A stretch of 64,000 nt of DNA from AV40 sp035568175 (GTDB taxonomy: Bacteria > Verrucomicrobiota > Verrucomicrobiia > Chthoniobacterales > UBA10450): NCBI GenBank assembly GCA_035568175.1, contig DATMON010000005.1, positions 230,770 to 294,769 of the forward strand, written 5' to 3'. The notes under the pieces were generated by a model. It was not told where the DNA came from. It saw nothing but the letters and a program-made list of their open reading frames with translations, and searched no databases. This document shows positions 23,756-31,880 of the stretch, in pieces (position 1 is the stretch's first letter; every line of letters begins with the position of its first letter). A program made the position numbers and the translations under genes.

Positions 23756-26226
23756 ACCGCTCCCATTGCTTTGAGGTGCCCGTCTACGCTGGCGGCGAGC
23801 GTTGCCACTTCATCGGTGAGTTGCGGCAGCGGGGTGGCGTACCGTTCGGCGAGCTGGCGGATGCGGCCGGTGAGGGTTTGCGAGACGCGGTCCAGTTCGC
23901 CCTGCACGGCGGCGGCAATAATGGCCAGCCATTTGTCGTCCACCACGAGCGTCTTGATTTCGTCCTCGGTCAGCTTGGGATATTTGGCGTCGAGCTTCGC
24001 ATCCAACTCCTGGCGAGCAATTTTCAATCGCGTCTTCGCGTTGGTCTGCTTTTCGAGTAGTGCAAAATAGCCTTCCAAAGCTTCCTCCTCGTCCGCAAAT
24101 TCCGAATCATTGTTGATCTCCTTCAGCCGCGCTTTGATCGACTTGGCAGTGATCTTTTGTTTGTCGCCTTCGATCACTTCGGAAAGCAGCCCCTCGTCGT
24201 CGCCTTGCTCCTCCCGCTTTTCGTCGAGGTGCTGCTCGATGTCGGCGAGTTCTGCTTCGAGGGCCGCGATGGCATCGCGCTCGGCGGCGAAATAGCGGGC
24301 GATGAGAATGGCGGCCGGGATGAGGTCGGACTTGAAGCGGCGCTGGCCCTTGCTGTAGTCGTGAGCCTCAGGCCATACCATTTTCTTTTCTTTGTTCTCC
24401 ACCTTTCGAATTTCGCGGGGCTGGGCTCCCGCTTTCCATCCGTCGGTCGCAATAAGATAGCAATCGTCCTGCATCACATCGGCCCAGTAATCCATAAGGT
24501 GCTGATAAATGTCATACGCATCCAGCAGCGGCGCGTCGCGAAAGATGGCGAGAAGTTGTTCGCTGATCGTCGCGATGAGGGGCTTGGGTAAACCATCTCT
24601 GTCGAAACCTTTGAGAAGCGGTGTCGCGTCATCTTTCCATTTCTCGAAAAGCTTGGTCGCAGAGTTATTAAACGTAGTGAACTCGGCATGGCCCAAGATC
24701 GCGGCTTTCACTTCAGCGGTAGGGAGTTTCAGTCTGGAGTATCCTGCGTGATCGCCATTTTCGAATAACGCCCGCCGGACGCCCGGCAGAATCTCCCAGT
24801 AGCGGCGCAAGCGCACCGGGTCTTCGATGTCGCAGTCGGGAACACCGCCACGCAGGTGGCCGTCGATGTCCTGCAAGTCTTCCGGCTCGGTAATGTCGAT
24901 GTATTTTGGAAGGTTGAGGTTGTAGTCATTCTTCGGTTCGGCGATTTCCTCAACGGGCACGAGTCGGGAATAATGCGACACGTCGACCTGTTTAGTAAAT
25001 GTGTCGACGATGCGGTGAATATCCTGTTCGCGAAGGCGATTCTTCGGCCCGTTTTTCCTGAAACCTTTGGACGCATCGATCATGAAGATGCCCTTGCGCA
25101 CGGGGGCGTTCTCCTTATCGAGTACGAGAATGCAGGCCGGAATGCCGGTGCCGTAAAAGAGGTTGGCCGGGAGGCCGATGATGCCCTTGAGATCGCCGGA
25201 GCGAACAAGCTGCTGGCGAATGACGGCCTCGGCTCCGCCGCGGAAAAGGACACCATGAGGAAGAATGCAGGCGCCTTTTCCTTCGCTCTTAATAGAGCGG
25301 ATGATGTGGAGCAAATAGGCATAGTCGCCCTGCTTCTTCGGCGGCACGCCCCAGGTAAAGCGCTGGAATTCGTCCGGAGACTTTAAGCCGGTGCTCCACG
25401 TCTTGTCAGAGAATTTCGGATTGGCTACCACGTAGTCATACGTGCGCAGTCGTTCGCCGTCCTTGAACTTGGGTGCGGCGAGCGTGTTACCATGGACAAT
25501 GTTCGCCGTCGGGAAGTCGTGAAGAATCATGTTCATCCGGGCGAGACCGGCGGTCGTCACATCCATTTCCTGCCCTTCCAAGGTGATGTGCTTCCCCGCC
25601 TCGGCCGCCACTTTCAAAAGAAGCGAACCGGAGCCACAGGTTGGGTCATACACGGTGGTGGACGCTTTGGCGTTATCTGGAGTGATGCCAATCACCTTCG
25701 CGATGATTCGGCTAACCTCGGACGGAGTGTAGAACTGCCCCTTACTCTTGCCGCTGTCCGTGGCGAAGTGCCGCATGAGATACTCGTAGGCATCGCCAAG
25801 AATGTCGTCGTGCTCCGCGCGGTTTTTCGAGAAATCCAACTTGGGATCTTGGAAGATGCCGATCAGATTCGATAGGCGCTCAACTTTCGCCGAGCCTTCC
25901 CCAAGTTTGTTTGGGTCGTCGAAGTCGGGGAAATCGCTGCGAGCCAGGCGGGAGTTGGCATCGACAAGCGGAGCGATGACCTGTTTGTTGATTTTGTTGC
26001 CGATGTCAGGATTGCCTTTGAGGGCGACCATGTCTTTGAAGCTCGCGCCCTTCGGGATAACAACAGGTGCCTCGAACCCCTCGTAGTCCGCGTATTTGTC
26101 GGAGACGTACTTAATAAATAGCATGAAGAGCACGTAGTCTTTGTATTGGCTGGCATCCATCCCACCTCGGAGTTCATCGCACGAGGCCCACAATGACGAA
26201 TAAAGATCGGATTTCTTGATGGCCAT
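23746..26226 (-). CDS. hsdM: Type I restriction-modification methyltransferase subunit M
   Basis: An 826-residue adenine-N6 methyltransferase, longer than the usual 500-550. The N-terminal helical domain (LWASCDELRGGMDASQYKDY) is followed by the SAM site at about 194-203 (DPTCGSGSLLLK) and motif IV at 269-272, here N-P-K-F where N-P-P-F/Y is usual. The extra 250 residues at the C-terminus include a coiled, acidic stretch (LEAELADIEQHLDEKREEQG) and a final helix bundle, as in the large HsdM forms that pair with such HsdR. It is the first gene of the operon; the promoter should be within 26227-26561. The K in motif IV may be tolerated but deserves a check. Confidence 0.94.
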   Translation of the reverse strand: MAIKKSDLYSSLWASCDELRGGMDASQYKDYVLFMLFIKYVSDKYADYEGFEAPVVIPKGASFKDMVALKGNPDIGNKINKQVIAPLVDANSRLARSDFPDFDDPNKLGEGSAKVERLSNLIGIFQDPKLDFSKNRAEHDDILGDAYEYLMRHFATDSGKSKGQFYTPSEVSRIIAKVIGITPDNAKASTTVYDPTCGSGSLLLKVAAEAGKHITLEGQEMDVTTAGLARMNMILHDFPTANIVHGNTLAAPKFKDGERLRTYDYVVANPKFSDKTWSTGLKSPDEFQRFTWGVPPKKQGDYAYLLHIIRSIKSEGKGACILPHGVLFRGGAEAVIRQQLVRSGDLKGIIGLPANLFYGTGIPACILVLDKENAPVRKGIFMIDASKGFRKNGPKNRLREQDIHRIVDTFTKQVDVSHYSRLVPVEEIAEPKNDYNLNLPKYIDITEPEDLQDIDGHLRGGVPDCDIEDPVRLRRYWEILPGVRRALFENGDHAGYSRLKLPTAEVKAAILGHAEFTTFNNSATKLFEKWKDDATPLLKGFDRDGLPKPLIATISEQLLAIFRDAPLLDAYDIYQHLMDYWADVMQDDCYLIATDGWKAGAQPREIRKVENKEKKMVWPEAHDYSKGQRRFKSDLIPAAILIARYFAAERDAIAALEAELADIEQHLDEKREEQGDDEGLLSEVIEGDKQKITAKSIKARLKEINNDSEFADEEEALEGYFALLEKQTNAKTRLKIARQELDAKLDAKYPKLTEDEIKTLVVDDKWLAIIAAAVQGELDRVSQTLTGRIRQLAERYATPLPQLTDEVATLAASVDGHLKAMGAVWK

Positions 26227-26561
26227 CTTGCGGAAGCAAAACCTTACCTGAAAGGTGCAAAACTGAAACGTTGAAAAGCCTGCGCGATTTAGTGTTTCAA
26301 CGGCCTGGCAATCCGCCGAAATGCGAGGCGTGCGACATCAGTTGCCAGGATTATCCCACAAACAGAAGTTCAGCGGATCGATACCAGCCGAGGCAATCTA
26401 TCACTGGCAAACGGTGCATCCACATTTGAAAGAATCTGCGCTGACGCTGATTGTGTACATAAAACCGCCGGCACACTTCTCATTGGGGGTTTTCATCGGC
26501 GCGCCGAATTTTTTACCGGTCATGGCTTCAGGTGCAACTGCTGGCGCACAAGGTTCTTTGC
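26227..26561. other. Intergenic region upstream of hsdM
   Basis: 335 bases between the HD-protein stop and the hsdM start. It should contain the hsdM promoter. I see no convincing gene; the open frame on the plus strand runs into the 3' end of the HD gene. No strong hairpin was seen. Confidence 0.5.
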
Positions 26562-28253
26562 TCACTCCTCGTCCAAATCGGGCATGTAAAACTTTTTGCG
26601 CCAGTCCGGGATGGGAATGCTGTATTTCATCAGTAATTCTCTGGCTCGGCCGGTTTCCTGATGCGCCAGAATCAGTCCAAGATCGTTCAGCGTAATGCCT
26701 TCCTCAAAGAAGGCTCTAAATGCTGCGTACGCCGCCTCCGATCGCACACTTTCCGGCGCGAATACATAGGTACGATACTTGTACTGCTTAGAATAATTGT
26801 TAACGACTTTCTGGAACGGAAACAATCTCCTCAAGCGTTCGACGCAATCGGTGTGAATTTTGATGTACGTATCTTCACCTAGTTTTTTCTGCCCCGGTGG
26901 TTCTGGAAAATCCACGAAAATGTCAGATTCATCGACGGTTCGGTCGGCTACCTCATTCACATAGGTCACCACTTTTTGAATTATCTTCTGTTCGAACTTC
27001 TTCGCTTTATTTTGAGCCGCCTCGTCTTCGCGATTTGTGGAATCCGCCGAACGTGTTGACCACTTGCTATGGGCTAGGTCATCTGTAAGGGCGCGTGGTG
27101 TAATGACCAGAGCGCGCTCCGGTAAATTCCGGTAACGCAGACGTTTTATTGCTTCGGTCAACCCTTTGGACGTGTAACCCCATCCAAAAAAGTCGTACTC
27201 GTCGATTTCCAAGAAATCGCCCATTGAGTCTAACTTCTTCGATGTAGTGGACCATATGGCCTCCTGGTGATAACGGGTCAAAAGTGACTTCAGTGCCGCC
27301 TGTGCCGCTCTCACCTTATGGTGATGGTATACCGTGTCATACAACATCATTCGGGCGAAAAGGAGTTGCTCGACGACGGCAATTCCACGGTGGTCAACGA
27401 CTAGCTTTCGCTCCGCCTCCTTATTTTTTTCCACCGGTTCGATTTTAGCGGTGTCAAGACTGGGAAGAAGACGATCGATATCGACGGCTAAGTTTACGCC
27501 AGTGAAGTATCCATCTCGGGTAAGGTAATCGAGTTTATCAACGTCGAGCGGCCCATTGATGATGTCCGTCATATACCGTTTAGCAGGAACATTTTCCGGA
27601 GACATTCCTATGATCATTTGGGCGATACGTTTGAGGTCGACCTTATCAAGAAAGTCGTATGCCTTCCGACAATCCTTATCGTCGAAGCAGCGCTTCTTTA
27701 CTGGTTCCCACAACAAGTCTTTAAATTCTTTCGATGTTAGAATCGCGTAGTTAACGCATTCACTCTCAGAAGGACTTCCATGTTTTACCTCCTCGTCCTC
27801 GAGAACGTCCACGAACTGTGGAAAGTCCTGATAAAAGAATTCCGAGCCGTGGCTAAAAATGCAATGGCCGATATCATGCAGCAACGCTGCAAGCCGAACT
27901 TCTGCGTCTTCGACTGCGTCGACGCTCGTGCCTTTTTCCTTAAGCGCCCGCAGAACTCTACTGGCAAGCTGCAGGCAGTTTAAGGAGTGCTCAAAGCGCG
28001 TATGAATTGAGGACGGATAGGTTAAGAATGTCAGAGCGGTTTGAAAGATTCCGCGCAGCCTTTGGAAGAGCGGTGAGTCGACTATTAACGCCTCGTATGG
28101 TCGAAGTCGTAGAAATCCGAAAATCGGATCGCGGATCAGTTTCTCGTCAAGGCGAGCATACTGTAAACGGGAAGCATAATCCTTAAGATAATTCGCTATC
28201 GCTCCGCCAATCTGGCCGCGAAGCCGAGCCATCGGCGAGTCCGAGGGGGGCAT
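26562..28253 (-). CDS. HD-domain phosphohydrolase, dNTPase/SAMHD1-like
   Basis: A 563-residue protein. The order SSIHTRFEHSLNCLQLA (H84, H89), LLHDIGHCIFSHGSEF (HD at 126-127) and DVDKLDYLTRDGYFTG (distal Asp) gives the full metal site of the HD superfamily, and YPSSIHTRFEHS followed by LLHDIGH...SH is that of the dGTPase/SAMHD1 and YwfO group. About 150 extra residues lie before the C-terminus. Related enzymes hydrolyse dNTPs and some protect cells by starving phage of nucleotides. It follows a 152-residue gene by 37 bases on the same strand. The hydrolase family is firm; a defence role is inference from the island setting. Confidence 0.82.
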   Translation of the reverse strand: MPPSDSPMARLRGQIGGAIANYLKDYASRLQYARLDEKLIRDPIFGFLRLRPYEALIVDSPLFQRLRGIFQTALTFLTYPSSIHTRFEHSLNCLQLASRVLRALKEKGTSVDAVEDAEVRLAALLHDIGHCIFSHGSEFFYQDFPQFVDVLEDEEVKHGSPSESECVNYAILTSKEFKDLLWEPVKKRCFDDKDCRKAYDFLDKVDLKRIAQMIIGMSPENVPAKRYMTDIINGPLDVDKLDYLTRDGYFTGVNLAVDIDRLLPSLDTAKIEPVEKNKEAERKLVVDHRGIAVVEQLLFARMMLYDTVYHHHKVRAAQAALKSLLTRYHQEAIWSTTSKKLDSMGDFLEIDEYDFFGWGYTSKGLTEAIKRLRYRNLPERALVITPRALTDDLAHSKWSTRSADSTNREDEAAQNKAKKFEQKIIQKVVTYVNEVADRTVDESDIFVDFPEPPGQKKLGEDTYIKIHTDCVERLRRLFPFQKVVNNYSKQYKYRTYVFAPESVRSEAAYAAFRAFFEEGITLNDLGLILAHQETGRARELLMKYSIPIPDWRKKFYMPDLDEE

Positions 28254-28290
28254 TGGACTTTCCAGCCTATTCTCCGGGGATTAGGACCCG

Positions 28291-28749
28291 CTACGCGGCT
28301 TCATCAGAAGTCTTAGCGCGCTCTTTGAACTTCTGTACGAGCTCCGAAAACCGATCGCTCAATCCTTTAAGCTGATTTTCATAAGTAGGCAGAACGCCTC
28401 TTTCTCCGAGGTCCTTTTTTAGCGATTCGGTTTGTGATTTTCGCACTTTATAAAACTGATCTACCGGGTTCGGCAGAGGCGTTTCGACAATCTTACCCAT
28501 CTCTAAATGATCTAGAATTCTACGCAGCGGTTCAGAGCGGAGCCACTGATCACCTGCCACGCGGAATCTTCGAGCGAGAGTGTGATCTTTTGAGCCAATC
28601 TCGCGAAAAAATTCATAGAGCGCCTGTTCGGGGAATTTCGTCTCTTGGGCGAACAGCAGTATACCGCTCAGGATTTCCGTAGATGACAAATTGTGCAGAT
28701 CGTTCGTCGAGGGAAGATTTACGGACGACACTGAATTATTCTGGACCAT
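28291..28749 (-). CDS. Hypothetical protein paired with the HD phosphohydrolase
   Basis: A 152-residue protein of unknown family. It is mainly helical: SSTEILSGILLFAQETKFPE, EFFREIGSKDHTLARRFRVA, and a C-terminal coiled-coil-like stretch (NQLKGLSDRFSELVQKFKER). There are no cysteines, signal peptide or catalytic motif. Its stop is 37 bases before the HD gene on the same strand, so the two probably form an operon, and it may be a partner or regulator of the hydrolase. The promoter should lie in 28750-29003, which also serves the divergent gene at 29004. Confidence 0.65.
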   Translation of the reverse strand: MVQNNSVSSVNLPSTNDLHNLSSTEILSGILLFAQETKFPEQALYEFFREIGSKDHTLARRFRVAGDQWLRSEPLRRILDHLEMGKIVETPLPNPVDQFYKVRKSQTESLKKDLGERGVLPTYENQLKGLSDRFSELVQKFKERAKTSDEAA

Positions 28750-29003
28750 AGGCTGAATCTAAGTTCGGGGTTCGCAAACGAGAAAAGGCGCAGCCAGCGT
28801 GCCACACGAGCCGCGACCGTGGCAACAACGAAAGCGGTCGGGGCCCCGTTATGGGATTTTGGACGATCGATTGTCTCAACGGGGCACACAATCCCACGTG
28901 GTTACACACAGTGTCAAGCACAACATTTTGAGCTTTTCGAGGACTGATATGTGCTGGGTTATTATGTTCGCCAAGTGACGCGCTTTGGGGCACGATTTCC
29001 CAC

Positions 29004-29510
29004 ATGCAGCCATATAATTTCTGGGTGAAGCAGGTGGAGGAAAAGCATCGGCTTCGCATAACCGAGGATATTGTGGCGACCGTGCGGTGGCTAAATATAT
29101 CGCACACCAGTGACTGTCTGGCCTGGATCGGTTCGCTGGGCCAATTGCAGATTGGCCCAGCAAGTTTCGAAAAGGATTTGGAAGATCAGCTAAATACAGA
29201 ACTTAGAAAAACCCCAGCGCAAGCCCGGGAAGCTTCGAGTGAGTGGGTCGCCGCTGCCCGCCTTGCCGCAAGCAAATGGAACGTGAAAATCACTGCCGAG
29301 CCACAAAGAAAGCGGATGTCACTCGTTCTGCCGAAAGAAGCCCGGGATTTAGGAGTCGTTCCTTCAGTAGGAAGCCACGCTGGGATCTTCACTGCTGGCG
29401 ACATTTTTGAGATTTGGAAATCAGAGCAGTGGGTCGAACACGTAAGATTGACGCGGCAGCGGTTTCGCGACATGACCGATAGCTTATCTGACGATCTCGC
29501 TGGTCGATAA
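29004..29510 (+). CDS. Possible AbrB/MraZ-fold DNA-binding protein
   Basis: A 168-residue protein. The stretch RKRMSLVLPKEARDLGVVPS followed by GIFTAGDIFEIWKSEQW resembles the swapped-hairpin pattern of MraZ/AbrB proteins (R..LP...R..G.. ......GD..EIW). The first 70 residues (ISHTSDCLAWIGSLGQLQIG) look like a degenerate first copy of the same hairpin. There is no other motif. It is divergent from the HD pair and could regulate it. The family is uncertain; the gene itself looks real from its steady composition and clear ATG. Confidence 0.55.
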   Translation: MQPYNFWVKQVEEKHRLRITEDIVATVRWLNISHTSDCLAWIGSLGQLQIGPASFEKDLEDQLNTELRKTPAQAREASSEWVAAARLAASKWNVKITAEPQRKRMSLVLPKEARDLGVVPSVGSHAGIFTAGDIFEIWKSEQWVEHVRLTRQRFRDMTDSLSDDLAGR

Positions 29511-29732
29511 GAGCCCCAGATTAGTCGTCGCTCCGTCCATCGAGTTGTCATACCTGATCGGCCATTCACTCTGGCCTGTTGCGGTGTCGCCAAAGCCCGC
29601 TGCCGCGCACAAATGGATCGGGCGAATCAAGTTCGACACGGGCAGCACACAAAACCAGGTGTAACAATTCCACGCGCGCGCGACGAACCAAACTTTTACT
29701 TTCTTTTGCAGCGGAGCGAGTTCGTTCCTGCA

Positions 29733-29816
29733 ATGCAGAATAAAACGATGCGTTTTGAAGTCGTTGATGAAGAGGAGTGGCAGGCGCGCTTGAATGAGTT
29801 GCTATCGGCAAACTGA
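29733..29816 (+). CDS. Very small ORF, doubtful
   Basis: A 27-codon frame (MQNKTMRFEVVDEEEWQARL then NELLSAN); it is acidic and helical. The frame is open upstream to 29613 without clear signals. It could be the remnant of a longer gene. I list it only because the residues look protein-like. Confidence 0.2.
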   Translation: MQNKTMRFEVVDEEEWQARLNELLSAN

Positions 29817-30131
29817 AGATGTGGCCACTGCAATGAATCTTAGCACGTTCTCAACAAGCCGGGGCTCGGCGTGCGCAGTCTCCACTTCGTTCGCCGTCCT
29901 CCTCCGCGCCGCTTTCGCCTAACGAGACAAGATACCGAAACTTTGTAGCGCACTCGTCCTCACGAGTCGCCATCCCTTTCCGCTAATTTCCAAGCTTCCG
30001 CGTGGTTCCCACCGCCGGAGGCTTTTTGCGTTTTATGGGCTGCGAGCGCGGCCCATCACGGACTGGTGAGCGCGCGAACGCAAGGCCGTGTTCAACTCAA
30101 CGCACTCGCGTGAAAGAAATGAAGGAAACAA
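29817..30131 (+). promoter_or_regulatory. Long leader with hairpins before the small gene pair
   Basis: This gene-free stretch of 315 bases has a REP-like piece near 29944 (gtagcgcactcgtcctcacg), then a perfect nine-pair hairpin at 30035-30056 (atgggctgc-gagc-gcggcccat, one G-T pair), and an outer cacgg...ccgtg pair spanning about 30057-30092. A purine-rich ribosome-binding stretch (gaaatgaaggaaac) precedes the ATG at 30132. The packing suggests a structured 5' leader or a replication/packaging site. This is unproven. Confidence 0.4.
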
Positions 30132-30281
30132 ATGGTAATACGAAAGAAGTGGAAACAGACGAAGGATCGTGATCTCGCGATGACGATCGACAAAATCGAA
30201 AGAGCGGCATCAACAGCGGTAAAGATCTATCGGGCTGTCCGAGCAATAGCCAAAGCAGTCCGTAGGAGGACAACCAAATGA
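30132..30281 (+). CDS. Small basic protein (49 residues), first of a coupled pair
   Basis: ATG at 30132, preceded by gaaggaaac, opens a 49-codon frame rich in Lys and Arg (MVIRKKWKQTKDRDLAMTID to VRRRTTK). The stop overlaps the next ATG by four bases (ATGA at 30278-30281), the strongest sign that it is translated. The charge suggests nucleic-acid binding. No family is recognisable. Confidence 0.5.
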   Translation: MVIRKKWKQTKDRDLAMTIDKIERAASTAVKIYRAVRAIAKAVRRRTTK

Positions 30282-30469
30282 TGAAAGCTAAATGGTATTC
30301 TCCTCAGTTGGCGCGTGAGCTTGTTCGCCGGCTTTACTTTAAAGCTAAGGCCGAGGGCGTCCCAATGACGGTTCTTGTGAATCGACTGATCGAGAACGCG
30401 TTAGGCGACACTGAGTCAGGGGAGGAAGAAAAGTGTCACGCCGTTAAAAGCGACGCTGCCTTGGACTAG
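30278..30469 (+). CDS. Small ribbon-helix-helix-like protein
   Basis: A 63-residue protein: MMKAKWYSPQLARELVRRLY, FKAKAEGVPMTVLVNRLIEN, ALGDTESG, then an acidic tail. The sequence pattern strand-helix-turn-helix with 'GVPMTVLVNRLIENAL' is that of Arc/MetJ-type DNA-binding dimers. A strong ribosome-binding site (taggagga) lies at 30264, and the gene is coupled to the 49-residue gene. An intrinsic terminator follows 15 bases after the stop. It probably regulates the element's own operons. Confidence 0.62.
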   Translation: MMKAKWYSPQLARELVRRLYFKAKAEGVPMTVLVNRLIENALGDTESGEEEKCHAVKSDAALD

Positions 30470-30483
30470 GAGCAGCACCGAAC

Positions 30484-30514
30484 AAAGCCCCGGTCGCAAC
30501 TCGGCCGGGGCTTT
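30484..30514 (+). terminator. Intrinsic terminator after the small gene pair
   Basis: aaagccccgg-tcgcaactcgg-ccggggcttt: a perfect ten-base stem followed by further T residues. This ends the transcript of the 30132-30469 pair. Confidence 0.85.
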
Positions 30515-30774
30515 TCATGTTGAATGCAACCGCTCTATGCTTCTGACCAATCTGGAATCCGCCGAGTTATTCATAGCTTTTCATACCTTCCGAGATTCGT
30601 TAGACACACAACCCCTCCAATTTCGGAAATCGTCGGCGCTCTCGCGGGCGCGGGTAGAGGGCAAGAAAAGCTAGGGAGAAGCCGAAGAGATCTGCGCCGC
30701 GCGATGGCAAAAGAAGCGGAAATGAAGAATGATGAAGCGGAACAAACGAAGGAGAACTGCCGAAGGGCGAACGA

Positions 30775-31182
30775 TCAATGTCGCAGCCATAAGCGATAAG
30801 CTTCATACGAGCGGCAAAGGATCGCTGTGCATTCACCTTCGAGAATAGCCTTCGCAAGCATTGGATTCGCTGGATTGCACTGAGCAGCCACATCTGTTGG
30901 GAGGCGAAGCAATTGATCAAAAATTATATCGTGACCGCGGAGGGCGATCTTCTCCGCTTCGATTAACGGGATAAGAATACTGGCTTCTGGAGAAGTCTCA
31001 TCCCGTTCTTGAGCAATTTGGCGGGCGAGAGACTTTCGATCGGTCGGTGCACGTCGGCGCGTATTTTCTTCCCTCCATTTTTTAGCGCCCTCGATGTCGG
31101 AGGGCATCCCGCGCTTGATCCAGCGATCGACGAGAGATTTGGCCACGCCAAGCTCACGAGCTATTTCTCTCCGGGAGGCCAT
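30775..31182 (-). CDS. HTH protein, terminase-small-subunit (Nu1)-like
   Basis: A 135-residue protein. The N-terminus MASRREIARELGVAKSLVDR is a helix-turn-helix and WIKRGMPSDIEGAKKWREEN is the following wing and helix, the layout of Nu1-type terminase small subunits and other phage DNA-packaging recognisers. The middle has a long helix (SPEASILIPLIEAEKIALRG), and the C-terminus is hydrophobic and helical. No large terminase subunit is nearby. In satellites of the PICI type a TerS homologue is used to redirect packaging, which would fit the int-xis-rep set to its right; a plain regulator is equally possible. Confidence 0.55.
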   Translation of the reverse strand: MASRREIARELGVAKSLVDRWIKRGMPSDIEGAKKWREENTRRRAPTDRKSLARQIAQERDETSPEASILIPLIEAEKIALRGHDIIFDQLLRLPTDVAAQCNPANPMLAKAILEGECTAILCRSYEAYRLWLRH

Positions 31183-31277
31183 TTGGGTTTAGTTCGGTTC
31201 AGATTCCGAAGTGGCCACTGTCAATGCGGTTGCCGGCCACTATTGCGATTTCATTATAAGTGACATAAAGGACGGTC

Positions 31278-31589
31278 ATGCTCCATTACTTCTGCTTCGG
31301 AGTTGAGCCGGCCAAAGACCACCCGAAATTTTGGGAATTACAGACGGGGGACGCTCACATTGTCATCCGAACTGACCGCGAGGATTGTGAAAACCAAGCA
31401 CGGGCTATGATTGAACGTGCGCACTGGAAGATACAAAAGCTCCATACCTCTCTTGTGAACGACGAATCACATCTCTCCTCGTTGCCGCCCGAAGCACAAG
31501 AGGCTCTACGTCATAGCGACACGTACTTTGAGGTTGTGGCTTGTCCGACTGGGACGGGGTCTGATGAGCCTGAGAATCCATTTTCCTGA
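31278..31589 (+). CDS. Hypothetical small protein
   Basis: A 103-residue protein, MLHYFCFGVEPAKDHPKFWE, then DAHIVIRTDREDCENQARAM and an acidic end (TGTGSDEPENPFS). I recognise no family. The N-terminal block looks like a strand-rich start, with an alternation of I-V-I, then a long helix (IERAHWKIQKLHTSLV). The upstream sequence contains gtggccactg, also found at about 29824, and the same core in reverse complement near 31630. Confidence 0.5.
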   Translation: MLHYFCFGVEPAKDHPKFWELQTGDAHIVIRTDREDCENQARAMIERAHWKIQKLHTSLVNDESHLSSLPPEAQEALRHSDTYFEVVACPTGTGSDEPENPFS

Positions 31590-31880
31590 TTCGCAAAATG
31601 TCAACAAACGGGTGCTCACCCTTTGGTGACCACTGGCCACCCTAATTTTTGGAAACGACGAACAAATGTGCGTGGCGCGCTAGCGCTAGCGAACTGGATG
31701 CGATCTTGCAAAGAAATTACTTTGCGGCGGCCGGGAAAAAGCATGCTTACCCGCGGTCTTTGCCGGATCTCATTAAGAATGTCATTTCCTCGTGGTCGCT
31801 CGTTCACCGGGGCCGGGCATCAACATGCATGTGAATATGCCGGCGGATATCCAGCGTATTCGCCAACAAGTCCAATTTCG
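31590..31880. other. Intergenic region, no gene supported
   Basis: About 290 bases between the small hypothetical gene and the Rep-like gene. Open frames here are short, overlap each other on both strands and match nothing. It contains a gtgctcaccctttggtgacc palindrome-like stretch around 31611-31632. Confidence 0.4.

Noticed and set aside
22493..26226. hsdM or hsdS broken by frameshift
   Set aside because: Both frames are complete and overlap by ten bases as usual in such operons.
30524..30799. 91-residue plus-strand frame
   Set aside because: Uneven composition, no ribosome-binding site, and it overlaps the 3' end of the well-supported TerS-like gene.
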